This document shows, piece by piece, positions 35,463 to 44,189 of a DNA stretch of 48,114 nucleotides. Source of the stretch: Candidatus Villigracilis proximus (GTDB taxonomy: Bacteria > Chloroflexota > Anaerolineae > Anaerolineales > Villigracilaceae); the NCBI GenBank assembly GCA_016715195.1, contig JADKBB010000028.1:1-48114 (forward strand). Direction: 5' to 3'. Both the position numbers and the translations under genes were made by a program. The notes under the pieces are model-generated. The model was given only the letters and a program-made list of their open reading frames with translations. It did not search any database and had not been told where the DNA came from. Numbering within the stretch: the first letter of the stretch is position 1; every line of letters begins with the position of its first letter.

Positions 35463-37091
35463 ATGAAACACGCTCAACGCCGACCTTCCATTTTCTCAAA
35501 CCTGACCCTGATCTTTGGATTGATAATTATTTGGGCCGCCTTCGCGCCCTCCAAACTTGGCGGACAAACCTCGTATGTGATGGTCAATGGCATCAGCATG
35601 GAGCCGCGCTATCATACCGGCGATCTGGTTATCATCCGCAAAGCACAGACTTACAAAATCGGGGATGTGGTCACATATCGTGATGCCGAAATGGGCGCGT
35701 ATGTCATTCACCGCATCATTGGCACCGATCAGGGACAGTTTGTGATCAAGGGCGATAATAATTCATGGATCGATGCCTATCAGCCCACCCAGGATGAGAT
35801 CATCGGCAAACAATGGATCTATGTGCCGGGGGCGGGACGGGTAACGCAATGGTTCCGAAAACCGATCAACCTGTCACTTGCTGTCTTTTTGCTGGGAGGT
35901 GTTTTTATGACCCGTGTGATGGCCAAGCCGCCAAAAAATCAAAAGGGAACAAACCGCCCGCCGATTAATTTTGGCGGAATGCTCGAACCCGCATCATATT
36001 TGATGGGATTTTTATTTATCGGATTCCTCGGCTTGTCCATTTTCTCCTTCTCACGGCCAGCCACCCGCACCGCAGATACCATTCCCTATCAACAGGATGG
36101 AGAATACACCTATTCTGCAACCGGAACACCCGGAGTCTACGACACAGAGATGGTACGCACAGGTGAGCCTGTCTTTCCCAAATTAACCTGTTTCCTTAAT
36201 ATCGGACTCGCCTATAACATTTCAGGAAATCAACTTCAAAACGTCAGCGGGAACAGCCAGATATTCGCGCGCATCATGGATGAACCAAGCGGCTGGCAGC
36301 GCACAATTCCACTACTTTCACAAACAGCATTTACCGGCAGTTCCAACTTCAACATGGCAACCCTCGACCTTTGTGAACTGGAAGCGTTGGTGAATCTGGT
36401 TGAACAGGAAACCGGCTTACGCACAAACACCTACACAGTTGAGATCGTTACAAATATCGCATTCACCGCCACCTCCGCAGGCCAGGCCATCGCGGGCACA
36501 TTTGACCCAACACTGGCCTTCAAGTATGACAAAGTACATTTTTATCCTGCCAACACAAATGCAGAGATCAACTCCATGCACATCACAAAAGAAGGTCTTG
36601 CAGGAAGCGCGGATATGCAAGCCAACACCCTCTCGTTTTTGGGATGGGAAGCCACCGTTAATTTCATTCGCATGTCTTCTCTGATCGGGTTGGGAATTTC
36701 GCTCAGCGGCCTGATCCTGATCGGACTGTTCATTTTTAAGACAGCCCGTCAAAGCACAGATGCGTTGATCCATTTACGCCACGGGTCGCTGATGGTGGAT
36801 ATTTACGAAAAAGATCTGCAACCCACAGCAACCACCATTGATGTCACCAGCATGAATGACCTCGCGAAAATTGCCGAACAGCAGGGAAGCATGATCCTGC
36901 ACATGACCCGTAATTTTCTGCATTACTATCTGGTTCAAAACAACGGCATCACCTATCGCTACGTGATCAGCACCGGGAAAAAGGGAATCACAGAAACCGA
37001 CGAGCAGCCCGAACCCATCGCCGCCGCTGCAGAAAAAACAAACAACCTGCTGAAAAATCCGCCCGCGCACAAACACCAAAACACCGAATGA
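35463..37091 (+). CDS. Signal peptidase I, SipW/S26B type, fused to DUF5305
   Basis: A protein of about 542 residues. N-terminal helix at about 12-30, then the S26 peptidase domain: VNGISMEPRYHTGDLVII with catalytic Ser45, and GAYVIHRIIG with His83 in place of the Lys of bacterial SPase I, as in archaeal, ER and SipW enzymes. KGDNNSWID carries the conserved Asp. Two more helices (near 137-155 and 178-198) lead to an extracytoplasmic DUF5305-like domain (about 205-385: GEYTYSATGTPGVYD, PVFPKLTCFLNIGLAY, GWQRTIPLL, NLVEQETGLRTNTYTVEI), a further helix and a cytoplasmic tail of about 130 residues. It should cleave exported precursors, most plausibly its neighbour at 34952. ATG 35463 is chosen because the in-frame starts further upstream lie before or within the terminator. 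Confidence 0.88.
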   Translation: MKHAQRRPSIFSNLTLIFGLIIIWAAFAPSKLGGQTSYVMVNGISMEPRYHTGDLVIIRKAQTYKIGDVVTYRDAEMGAYVIHRIIGTDQGQFVIKGDNNSWIDAYQPTQDEIIGKQWIYVPGAGRVTQWFRKPINLSLAVFLLGGVFMTRVMAKPPKNQKGTNRPPINFGGMLEPASYLMGFLFIGFLGLSIFSFSRPATRTADTIPYQQDGEYTYSATGTPGVYDTEMVRTGEPVFPKLTCFLNIGLAYNISGNQLQNVSGNSQIFARIMDEPSGWQRTIPLLSQTAFTGSSNFNMATLDLCELEALVNLVEQETGLRTNTYTVEIVTNIAFTATSAGQAIAGTFDPTLAFKYDKVHFYPANTNAEINSMHITKEGLAGSADMQANTLSFLGWEATVNFIRMSSLIGLGISLSGLILIGLFIFKTARQSTDALIHLRHGSLMVDIYEKDLQPTATTIDVTSMNDLAKIAEQQGSMILHMTRNFLHYYLVQNNGITYRYVISTGKKGITETDEQPEPIAAAAEKTNNLLKNPPAHKHQNTE

Positions 37092-37266
37092 CGATCCAAA
37101 AAAAGAACAACGGAAAACCCAAGTCTGCTCAAAGCAAAACACCGCGGCCCGCGATCGTGGAGCAGGATGGCAGATCGCCGAAGAAACGCCCGAATACATC
37201 ATTCACACAGGCGCGATTGGATTTGTCATGCCGGAGACGGAAATATTAAAAAAAATCGGACGGTAA
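37088..37266 (+). pseudogene. Small protein translationally coupled to the signal peptidase, one frameshift
   Basis: It starts with ATG overlapping the peptidase stop (ATGA). The N-terminus is a basic, low-complexity segment (MTIQKKNNGKPKSAQSKT). That frame ends at 37246, but in the neighbouring frame a well-formed C-terminus reads WQIAEETPEYIIHTGAIGF then VMPETEILKKIGR and stops at 37266. One missing base in GCAGGATGG (about 37162-37170) would join the two into a 59-residue protein. I do not recognise it. Its position makes it a candidate third component of the c-di-GMP-controlled export module. Confidence 0.5.
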
Positions 37267-37665
37267 AAATAACCCGCGCATCGACTCTTAATCTGTAAAC
37301 TGGTCAGCTCCATCAACATTCCCACACTGACAGATTCCACTGCCGCAAAATATCACGCACCCATAACCAAATGCAGGGGTAGACATCCCTGCTTGCAAAA
37401 TCCACAGGGTGGATTTCAGGCCGTATCAGCAAAAAATCATATCTACATTCCAATGATCGATTCTTCCGGCTTGCCGTTATACTTGACTATAAATTTCAAC
37501 GGCAGACAATCAATGAGTCGGGATATACAATTCATTGATCTTTGAAAAGACCCAACCCGCTGATATTTTTCTTACGAAACTCTTACCGCCAGATCAACAT
37601 TCAAGATTTAAAATCCCGTCCGAAAACACCATCGGAATCATTCCATTTTCCCGCAGGAGATCCTC
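37267..37665. other. Intergenic region upstream of htpG
   Basis: About 400 bases with no gene I can support. A TTGCCG and a TTGACT-like hexamer with AT-rich stretches lie around 37474-37495 and could be the htpG promoter. I see no CIRCE element or other heat-shock operator. A short hairpin (GCAGGG...CCCTGC, 37372-37403) is present. Confidence 0.4.
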
Positions 37666-39530
37666 ATGACAGACACAGCTCATTCACCCGAACAATTTTC
37701 TTTCAAAGCAGAGACCAAGCAGCTGCTTAATATTTTGATCCATTCGCTGTATAAGGACCGCGAGGTTTTTCTGCGTGAGCTGCTCTCGAATGCATCTGAT
37801 GCGCTTAACCGTCTACGTTTTGAGATGGTGACCAATCACAACGTGCTCGACTCCGCCGCAGAGTTGAATATCCGCATCACAGTGGATAAAGATGCGCGCA
37901 CGCTGGTTATTCAAGATACAGGCATCGGCCTGACGCACGATGAAATGATCGAGAATCTCGGTACGATCGCTCAATCTGGTGCGCGCAAATTTTTGGATGC
38001 GACCAAGGATCAGAAAACAGACTTTGCCCAGTTGATCGGTCAATTTGGTGTGGGATTCTATTCGGTGTTCATGGTGGCGGAATGGGTACGGGTGACGTCA
38101 CATTCATTTGATCCGCAGGCTGAAGCAGTGAGTTGGTATGCCACGGGTGATGACACCTATCAGATCGAAAAAAAGCAGAAATGAGCGAAAGAGGGACGCG
38201 CATCGAGATCAAGCTCAAAGAGGATGCGGCTGAATTCGCCGAGGAACACCGCGTTAAGAACATCATCCACAAACATTCAGATTACATCGGCTTCCCCATT
38301 TACATGGGCGAAAGCAAGGAAGCGGTCAACAAACAGACTTCCCTCTGGCGCACCTCCAAACAGGAAGTGAGCGCGGAACAGTATCAGGAGTTTTACCGCC
38401 AGACCACTCTGGATTTTGAAGAACCGCTGACTCACATTCACATCGCCACTGATGCGCCGGTGCAGTTGTATGCGTTGTTATACATTCCCGGCAAAGCCGA
38501 GCGCGGCATGTTCTCTTCCAGAAAAGAAGATGGGTTGAAGTTATACACACGCAATATTTTGATCGATGAATATAACAAAGACCTGCTGCCCGAATATTTG
38601 CGCTTCGTGCAGGGCGTGGTCGATTCGGAAGATCTGCCGCTGAATGTTTCGCGTGAGACGGTGCAATCGAGCGGATTGATGCCGAAGCTGAAAAAGGTGC
38701 TCACCAATCAGGTCATTCGAGAGTTGGAAAATATCGCGAAGAACAACGCGGAAAAATATAACGCCTTCTGGCAGGAGTTTGGTCCGTATTTGAAACAGGG
38801 CATCGCCGCCAACCCGATGGAGACCGAGACCATTAATCCGCTGCTGCGCTTCAAGACGAATTTAAATCCTGAAGCGTGGTCATCGCTTGAAGATTATGTT
38901 TCACGTCTCAAGGAAGGCCAAACGGAAATCTTCTACATCATCGGCGAAGATCCGAAGTCTGTGCTGCGCAGTCCGCATTTGGAATACTTCCACTCGCAAG
39001 GAACCGAAGTGCTGCTGCTGACCGATCCGCTGGATTCGTTTATGTTGATGGGTTTGCGCAAATATAAAGAGTTTGAATTAAAGAATGTGGCGCAGGCCGA
39101 TGTGGATACAAGCAAGAAATCGCAAGACGAGCCCGAAGCCGAAAAGATCGCCGATGAAGATTTCAATTCACTGGTGGAACGCTTCAAAGCAGTGCTCGGT
39201 GAAAGTGTGGCCGATGTGCGTGCCAGCACCCGTCTTTCGCAATCGGTGTCACGTCTCACCGACCCTGACGGGACGATGAACCCGGAGTTGCAGCGTGTGT
39301 ATAAATATCTCGGCAAGGAATATGAAATTCCGAAAAAGATATTGGAGTTGAACCCGTCGCATCCGATGTTGAAGAAACTGCTCAAACTTGAATCAGGCTC
39401 CGAGCTGCAAAACGTGATCATCGAGCAGATCTACGACAGCGCGCTGCTGGTCGAAGGTCTGCACCCCGACCCATCGAGCATCGCCGCGCGCGTGCAACAG
39501 ATCATGGAAGCGGCCCTCGCCAATCAGTGA
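37666..39530 (+). pseudogene. htpG: Chaperone protein HtpG (Hsp90), one frameshift at an A7 run
   Basis: An ATP-dependent Hsp90 chaperone of 621 residues when repaired, the usual bacterial length. The GHKL ATPase shows FLRELLSNASDALNRLRF, IQDTGIGLTHDEMIENLGTI and GQFGVGFYSVFMVAE. The middle domain has NVSRETVQSSGLMPKLKKVL, and the C-terminal dimerisation domain is complete. The first frame ends at 38184 just past an A7 run (38168-38174), while the second frame continues as KAEMSERGTRIEIKLKEDA. One more A, or a -1 ribosomal slip on A-AAA-AAG, restores it. The start has GCAGGAGATCCTC. Confidence 0.93.
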
Positions 39531-39544
39531 GCTACATGACATGC

Positions 39545-39583
39545 AAATGGAGTCGTCCGTTTTTGCGGGCGGCTCCATTTTTT
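39545..39583 (+). terminator. Terminator of htpG
   Basis: AAATGGAG..CGTCCG (39545-39559) pairs with CGGGCGGCTCCATTT (39566-39580), then TTT. The stem has one or two mismatched or wobble pairs. Confidence 0.8.
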
Positions 39584-39685
39584 ATATGGAAAATCCACCC
39601 TGATAAACAGAGATGAACAGAGATAAATAATGATTTAATATATCCGTTTATCTCTGATAAAAAAACAGGTAGAGGAATCATTATC

Positions 39686-40309
39686 ATGGATATTCAAAAC
39701 GCATACAACGAATGGTCTGGGATCTACGACTCGAATACAAATCTGACCCGTGACCTCGATCAGGATATAACCCGCAGCCTGCTTGCCAACCTGCAAGTGG
39801 ACTCTACGCTGGAGCTGGGATGCGGCACCGGCAAGAATACAGTTTTCCTGTCACAGATCAGCAGGCAAGTCCACGCGCTGGATTTTTCATCAGGCATGAT
39901 CGCGAAGGCCAAAGAAAAAGTGCGGACTGATAACGTCAAGTTCTCCGTTGCAGACTTGACTCAGCGCTGGCCGTGTGACGATCAAGCTTATGATCTTATT
40001 TCCTGTAATCTGGTGCTTGAGCATATTCAACAACTCCCCCACATTTTCTCTGAAGCGGCGCGTGTACTCAAAGTGAAAGGCATCTTTCTGATCAATGAAC
40101 TCCATCCCTTTAAGCAATATAAGGGAACCAAAGCCAAATTTGAACGGGGCGAGGAAATCATTGAAGTGGATGCGTTTGTGCATCACATCTCAGATTTCAC
40201 AAATGCCGCATCAAACAGTGGATTAAAACTGCTGAAGTTAAATGAATACTGGCATGAAGCTGATGAGAACAAGCCGCCGCGCATTGTGTCGTTTCTTTTC
40301 GAGAAGTAA
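39686..40309 (+). CDS. Class I SAM-dependent methyltransferase
   Basis: A 207-residue methyltransferase of the Methyltransf_11/UbiE-like group. Motif I is TLELGCGTGKNTVFLS near residue 42, motif II includes the acidic HALDFSSGMI, and the later ISCNLVLEHI and ARVLKVKGIFLINELHPF segments are typical post-I and motif III elements. Substrate unknown; the late residues HHISDFTNAASNSGL and the short length suggest a small-molecule target. The start follows AGAGGAATCATTATC. It is monocistronic, between htpG and a riboswitch operon. Confidence 0.85.
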   Translation: MDIQNAYNEWSGIYDSNTNLTRDLDQDITRSLLANLQVDSTLELGCGTGKNTVFLSQISRQVHALDFSSGMIAKAKEKVRTDNVKFSVADLTQRWPCDDQAYDLISCNLVLEHIQQLPHIFSEAARVLKVKGIFLINELHPFKQYKGTKAKFERGEEIIEVDAFVHHISDFTNAASNSGLKLLKLNEYWHEADENKPPRIVSFLFEK

Positions 40310-40350
40310 ACTCCCCATCGACGGAGATCAAAAATCTTACAGCATTGTAA

Positions 40351-40379
40351 TTGACTCACACCCGCTTATACTGTACACT
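40351..40379 (+). promoter_or_regulatory. Promoter of the Mn2+ riboswitch operon
   Basis: -35 TTGACT (40351-40356), 17-bp spacer and -10 TACACT (40374-40379), placing the start of transcription a few bases before the aptamer. Confidence 0.6.
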
Positions 40380-40387
40380 GTAATTAC

Positions 40388-40510
40388 TCCGATGGGGAGT
40401 AGCCGCCCAACTTTTTTGGGACGAGCAGTCGTCATGACGGAAAGAAATTTCCCGGCTGCCTGATTGAAAACGCAAGACCATCGCTTTCTATAGCGCTGGT
40501 CTTTTTTTAT
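40388..40510 (+). promoter_or_regulatory. yybP-ykoY (Mn2+) riboswitch with terminator (first)
   Basis: The class hallmarks are GATGGGGAGTAGC at the 5' side and CGCAAGACCATCG at the 3' side, closed by P1 CGATGG (40390-40395) and CCATCG (40478-40483). Between them are a CCCAA/TTGGG hairpin and a GCAGTCG...CGGCTGC arm. AAGACCA (40474-40480) also forms the 5' arm of a terminator with TGGTCTT (40497-40503) and a T tract, so Mn2+ binding, which stabilises P1, should prevent termination and switch expression on. The class is known to sense Mn2+ and to control P-type ATPases and other Mn exporters, in agreement with the ATPase gene at 41412. Confidence 0.92.
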
Positions 40511-40528
40511 TTTCTAAATGGAGGCATT

Positions 40529-40642
40529 GTGAAAACCCAGTTTGTGTTCTTTTTGCTCGATCTTCTGCTGGTTTCGGCATATCTTTTGGCGTTGATCCAA
40601 CAACATATTTCCAGGACCTTCGCCAAAGTTGGAAATCGTTGA
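40529..40642 (+). CDS. Small single-helix membrane peptide (37 residues)
   Basis: GTG start at 40529 with AAATGGAGGCATT before it. The 37-residue product is MKTQFVFFLLDLLLVSAYLL-type, one hydrophobic helix (about residues 4-24), then a basic tail ending ISRTFAKVGNR. It is the first coding sequence behind the first Mn2+ riboswitch, 19 bases after its T tract, and precedes the DUF2294 gene closely. Its good ribosome binding site and normal composition support it. Similar tiny membrane peptides regulate ion pumps in bacteria, but that role is only inferred here. Confidence 0.6.
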   Translation: MKTQFVFFLLDLLLVSAYLLALIQQHISRTFAKVGNR

Positions 40643-40659
40643 CCCTTCTAAGAAATCAG

Positions 40660-41028
40660 ATGAAAACAAAAACACGCGGCGAAGCGGAGGCAGAGATCAC
40701 CCAGGCGGTTGTCAAGTTCGAGAAGGAATATCTCGGGCATGGGCCGCTCGATGCCCGGACCTTCTTTGTCAACGATATGGTGTTGATCCGCTTGCGCGGT
40801 GTGCTCACAGCAGGCGACCGTAAAATGGCTGAGACCCGCGAAGGGCAGGCCTTGCTCAAAGAAACGCGCCGCCATCTGTTTGAATCGTCCATCCCTATAT
40901 TCGAGGAAATGATCGTACAGGTCATCGGCTGCAAGTTGATCAGTCTGCACACAGATCTAAGTTCCAAGACAGGCGAGCGTATTATTGTTATAACCACCGA
41001 CAAGAATCTGGAATCACTTTACCGGTAA
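40660..41028 (+). CDS. DUF2294 family protein
   Basis: A 122-residue soluble protein that matches the DUF2294 pattern: GEAEAEITQAVVKFEKEYLG, GPLDARTFFVNDMVLIRLRG, VLTAGDRKMAETREGQALL and the C-terminal IGCKLISLHTDLSSKTGERI. The family has no established function that I know of. It is found mostly in Firmicutes and other bacteria, often near transporters. ATG 40660 fits the usual short N-terminus; a TTG at 40639 overlapping the previous stop would add seven residues. Its position in an Mn2+-controlled operon suggests a part in metal handling (inference). Confidence 0.85.
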   Translation: MKTKTRGEAEAEITQAVVKFEKEYLGHGPLDARTFFVNDMVLIRLRGVLTAGDRKMAETREGQALLKETRRHLFESSIPIFEEMIVQVIGCKLISLHTDLSSKTGERIIVITTDKNLESLYR

Positions 41029-41094
41029 ACAATTTAATCCGGAAGACAAGGCGAAGCGCAGGCTTTTTACAAGGCAGGCGAGTCGCAAAGTAGG

Positions 41095-41136
41095 CCGGCA
41101 TTTCTCCCGCAGAATGGGAGGAGTGCCGGTATTTTT
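41095..41136 (+). terminator. Internal terminator or processing hairpin
   Basis: CCGGCA (41095-41100) with TGCCGG (41124-41129), inner CTCCC/GGGAG, then TATTTTT. It lies between DUF2294 and the next gene and would reduce read-through to the ATPase unless it acts with the G/C-rich sequence 41039-41094, which precedes it and may be a leader of its own. Confidence 0.65.
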
Positions 41137-41158
41137 AATCTACGAAAAGGAGATTTCC

Positions 41159-41407
41159 ATGTCCAATCACTCGACACACCCTGTTCTTCGAAGGTTCTGG
41201 AAGCCCGTTGCCATCACCGGCGCAGGCGGTACGGCAGTTGCCATCTGGTTCGAGGAAATTTTAATATTCGGCCAGGACATCCTTGCATTGATCTTTCTGC
41301 CTATTATGGCAGGCGTGATCTACTTGCTGGATATTTTTATTTTCAAATCCCGCCTGCCACGGCGTGAAGATCTGGAAACCCCAATTGATAAAGGAGCAAA
41401 AAAATAA
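41159..41407 (+). CDS. Small two-helix membrane protein
   Basis: An 82-residue protein: polar N-terminus MSNHSTHPVLRRFWKP, two hydrophobic helices (about residues 17-33 and 38-60) and a charged C-terminus (RLPRREDLETPIDKGAKK). The start is fixed by AAAAGGAGATTTCC. It sits four bases before the ATPase start, so it may be a subunit or assembly factor of the pump. No recognised family. Confidence 0.75.
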   Translation: MSNHSTHPVLRRFWKPVAITGAGGTAVAIWFEEILIFGQDILALIFLPIMAGVIYLLDIFIFKSRLPRREDLETPIDKGAKK

Positions 41408-41411
41408 TCTT

Positions 41412-44099
41412 ATGCAAACCAAACTCTGGCACACCCAAACCATTGATGAAGCTTTTACACAACTTAACAGCCAACCGATTGGGTTGAGCGCTGCCGAAGC
41501 GGAGACGCGGCTGCAGGAATACGGCCTGAACGAATTAGTAGCCGCACACCGTGTTTCGCCGTGGGAAATTTTACTGGAACAGTTCAAGAACGTACTTATC
41601 CTGATCCTGCTTGGTGCAACAGCGATCTCACTTTTTCTTGGGCATGGTGTTGAATCCATTGTCATCGCGGTCATTGTGTTGTTTGCGGTGGGGTTGGGAT
41701 TTGTGCAGGAATACCGCGCCGAGCGTGCGATTGAGGCGCTTCGTCAGATGGCGGCTCCTACGGCTACTGTTTTACGGAACGGTGTGGAGATAAAGATCCC
41801 GGCGAAAGAATTGGTGCCGGGCGATGTGATCATCCTGCATACGGGTGACCGTGTTCCGGCGGATGCGCGCCTGCTTGAGTCGATCAACTTGCAGGTGGAG
41901 GAGGCGGCGCTCACGGGTGAGTCGGTGCCTGTGGAAAAGCATGTCCGCGCGTTGGGAGATGAAGACCTATCCGTAGGCGACCGCAAGAATATGGTCTATG
42001 CCGGAACGGCGGTCACATACGGGCGCGGACTGGCTTTGGTGGCTGCGACTGCCATGCAAACAGAATTCGGCAAGATTGCGCAACTACTGCAAACTGTTGA
42101 AACCGGTAAAACTCCGCTGCAACAAAATTTGGATAAAGTGGGCTCCGTGTTGGCACGCGCGGCTTTGGTGGTCGTGGCGATCATCGTTGCGGTGGGATTG
42201 TTCCGCGGGCAGCCGTTCATTGAAATGCTGATCTTTGGCATTGCGCTGGCTGTGGCAGTTGTACCGGAAGCCTTGCCCGCTGTGGTGACGATTTCACTGG
42301 CGATCGGTGTACAGAAGATGGTGAAGCGCAACGCTCTTATCCGACGACTGCCCGCTGTTGAGACGCTTGGCAGCACCTCTGTCATTTGCTCGGACAAAAC
42401 CGGTACATTGACCAAAGACGAGATGACCGTGCGCCGGATCTTTTCGGGCGGACAGATGTTCAAGGTTTCGGGAGCGGGATATGCCCCAGAGGGAGTCTTC
42501 TCCGTCGATGGCGGAACAGCCGTCCCCCCGACTGAGGCGCTTAATCTGATGTTGACCGCCGCCACTCTCGCGTCTGATACTCATCTTATTAATGGGGAAA
42601 ATGATTCGGGAAATTTTTGGGATATTAAAGGCGATCCGACCGAAGGAGCTTTGATCGTAGCTGCGGCAAAAGCCGGGCTGCAAAAGGAAGCGCTTGACGC
42701 CGATTTTCCACGGATGCATGAAATCCCGTTCACATCTGAGACAAAACGTATGACCACGCTGCACACTGTCAACGATGGATTGACGGCCTATGCCAAAGGC
42801 GCACCGGAAGTGATCATTGACAGTTGTGATTTTGTGTTGACCGACAATGGAGTGGGTCCGCTGGATGCCGCAGGGAAAACATATATCCTGGAACAGGCCG
42901 AGGTAATGGCTGGGGAGGCGCTGCGTGTTTTGGCGATCTCCACGAAGACAAATACCACGCTTGAACATTCGGAAACCAGCATGACCTTTTTAGGGCTGGC
43001 AGGCATGATCGATCCGCCGCGGCTTGAAGCGAAGGCGGCGATTGCATTATGCACAGACGCGGGGATTCGTCCGGTGATGATCACTGGTGACCATCCTGTA
43101 ACGGCGCAGGCTGTGGCGCGTGAGTTGGGACTGCTGTATAACGGCGGACGTGTGGTGACTGGCGCGGAGCTCGAGGATATGTCTGATGAGCAGTTCCAGC
43201 GTGAGGTGGAGAATATCAGTGTGTATGCGCGGGTGTCGCCAGCGCACAAGCTGCGGGTTGTGACTGCCTGGCAGGAGCGTGGACATATTGTGGCAATGAC
43301 AGGCGACGGCGTGAACGATGCGCCCGCGCTCAAGAAAGCGGACATTGGCATTGCGATGGGAATCACCGGCACGGATGTGACGAAGGAAGCTGCCGCCATG
43401 ACATTGACCGATGATAACTTTGCTTCGATCGTGGCCGCAGTGGAAGAAGGACGCGGTGTATTTGGCAACATCAAAAAATATTTGATGTATCTAATCTCTT
43501 CGAACATCGGGGAGATCGGGCTGATGGCCGGGTCGGCGTTGATGGGTCTGCCTCTGCCACTGACAGCGGTTCAAATTTTGTACGTCAACCTTGCCACGGA
43601 TGGTTTGCCCGCTCTGGCGCTTTCGGTAGACCCGCCTGAAAAAGATTTGATGAAGCGCAAGCCGCGCGATCCGCGCACGGGGATTTTCACACGCCCCGTG
43701 GTGACCTTGATGGTCTTGGGCGGACTGTGGTCCACGATGATCAACCTGGGGCTGTTTACCTGGGCGTTGAACTCAGGCCGCGGACAGGAAGAAGCGATGA
43801 CGATGACCTTTGTCTCGCTGGTGCTGATCCAATTCTTCAAGGCCTATAACTTCCGTTCAGACCGTCATTCGGTGTTGAACAAGCCGTTTGAAAACAAATG
43901 GTTGAATCTGGCAGTGGGCTGGGAAATGGTGCTGCTTGTGTTAATTATTTACGTACCGTTCCTGCACGAAGCATTCAGTACCTACGCTTTGCCGCTGATG
44001 GATTGGTTGATCGTCATTGTTTTATCTGTGACGATCGTGCCGGTATTGGAAATTGCAAAGTGGTTTGAACGAAGGGGCTGGTTTGGAGTAGTGGACTAA
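41412..44099 (+). CDS. P-type cation-transporting ATPase, P2A type (probable Mn2+/Ca2+ exporter)
   Basis: An 895-residue P2-type ATPase. The N-terminal cation-ATPase domain begins WHTQTIDEAFTQLNSQ. The actuator loop has EEAALTGESVPVEK, helix M4 has the ion-site motif VVPEALPAVVT, the phosphorylation site is CSDKTGTLTKDEMT (Asp328), the nucleotide domain has AYAKGAPEVI, and the hinge has MTGDGVNDAPALKKADIG. The C-terminal cation-ATPase helices carry YVNLATDGLPALALS. The family exports Ca2+ or Mn2+ from the cytoplasm using ATP. The riboswitch upstream favours Mn2+. It is the last gene of the operon and is followed by a strong terminator. Confidence 0.93.
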   Translation: MQTKLWHTQTIDEAFTQLNSQPIGLSAAEAETRLQEYGLNELVAAHRVSPWEILLEQFKNVLILILLGATAISLFLGHGVESIVIAVIVLFAVGLGFVQEYRAERAIEALRQMAAPTATVLRNGVEIKIPAKELVPGDVIILHTGDRVPADARLLESINLQVEEAALTGESVPVEKHVRALGDEDLSVGDRKNMVYAGTAVTYGRGLALVAATAMQTEFGKIAQLLQTVETGKTPLQQNLDKVGSVLARAALVVVAIIVAVGLFRGQPFIEMLIFGIALAVAVVPEALPAVVTISLAIGVQKMVKRNALIRRLPAVETLGSTSVICSDKTGTLTKDEMTVRRIFSGGQMFKVSGAGYAPEGVFSVDGGTAVPPTEALNLMLTAATLASDTHLINGENDSGNFWDIKGDPTEGALIVAAAKAGLQKEALDADFPRMHEIPFTSETKRMTTLHTVNDGLTAYAKGAPEVIIDSCDFVLTDNGVGPLDAAGKTYILEQAEVMAGEALRVLAISTKTNTTLEHSETSMTFLGLAGMIDPPRLEAKAAIALCTDAGIRPVMITGDHPVTAQAVARELGLLYNGGRVVTGAELEDMSDEQFQREVENISVYARVSPAHKLRVVTAWQERGHIVAMTGDGVNDAPALKKADIGIAMGITGTDVTKEAAAMTLTDDNFASIVAAVEEGRGVFGNIKKYLMYLISSNIGEIGLMAGSALMGLPLPLTAVQILYVNLATDGLPALALSVDPPEKDLMKRKPRDPRTGIFTRPVVTLMVLGGLWSTMINLGLFTWALNSGRGQEEAMTMTFVSLVLIQFFKAYNFRSDRHSVLNKPFENKWLNLAVGWEMVLLVLIIYVPFLHEAFSTYALPLMDWLIVIVLSVTIVPVLEIAKWFERRGWFGVVD

Positions 44100-44113
44100 A
44101 CACAATGAAATAG

Positions 44114-44152
44114 AAACACACCTCGAAACAATAATTTCGAGGTGTGTTTTTT
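44114..44152 (+). terminator. Terminator of the ATPase operon
   Basis: AAACACACCTCGAAA (44114-44128) and TTTCGAGGTGTGTTT (44135-44149) form a perfect 15-bp stem ending in a T tract. Confidence 0.93.
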
Positions 44153-44189
44153 TATAGAGAAGTTGAACGCAGATGAACGTTAGACAGTA

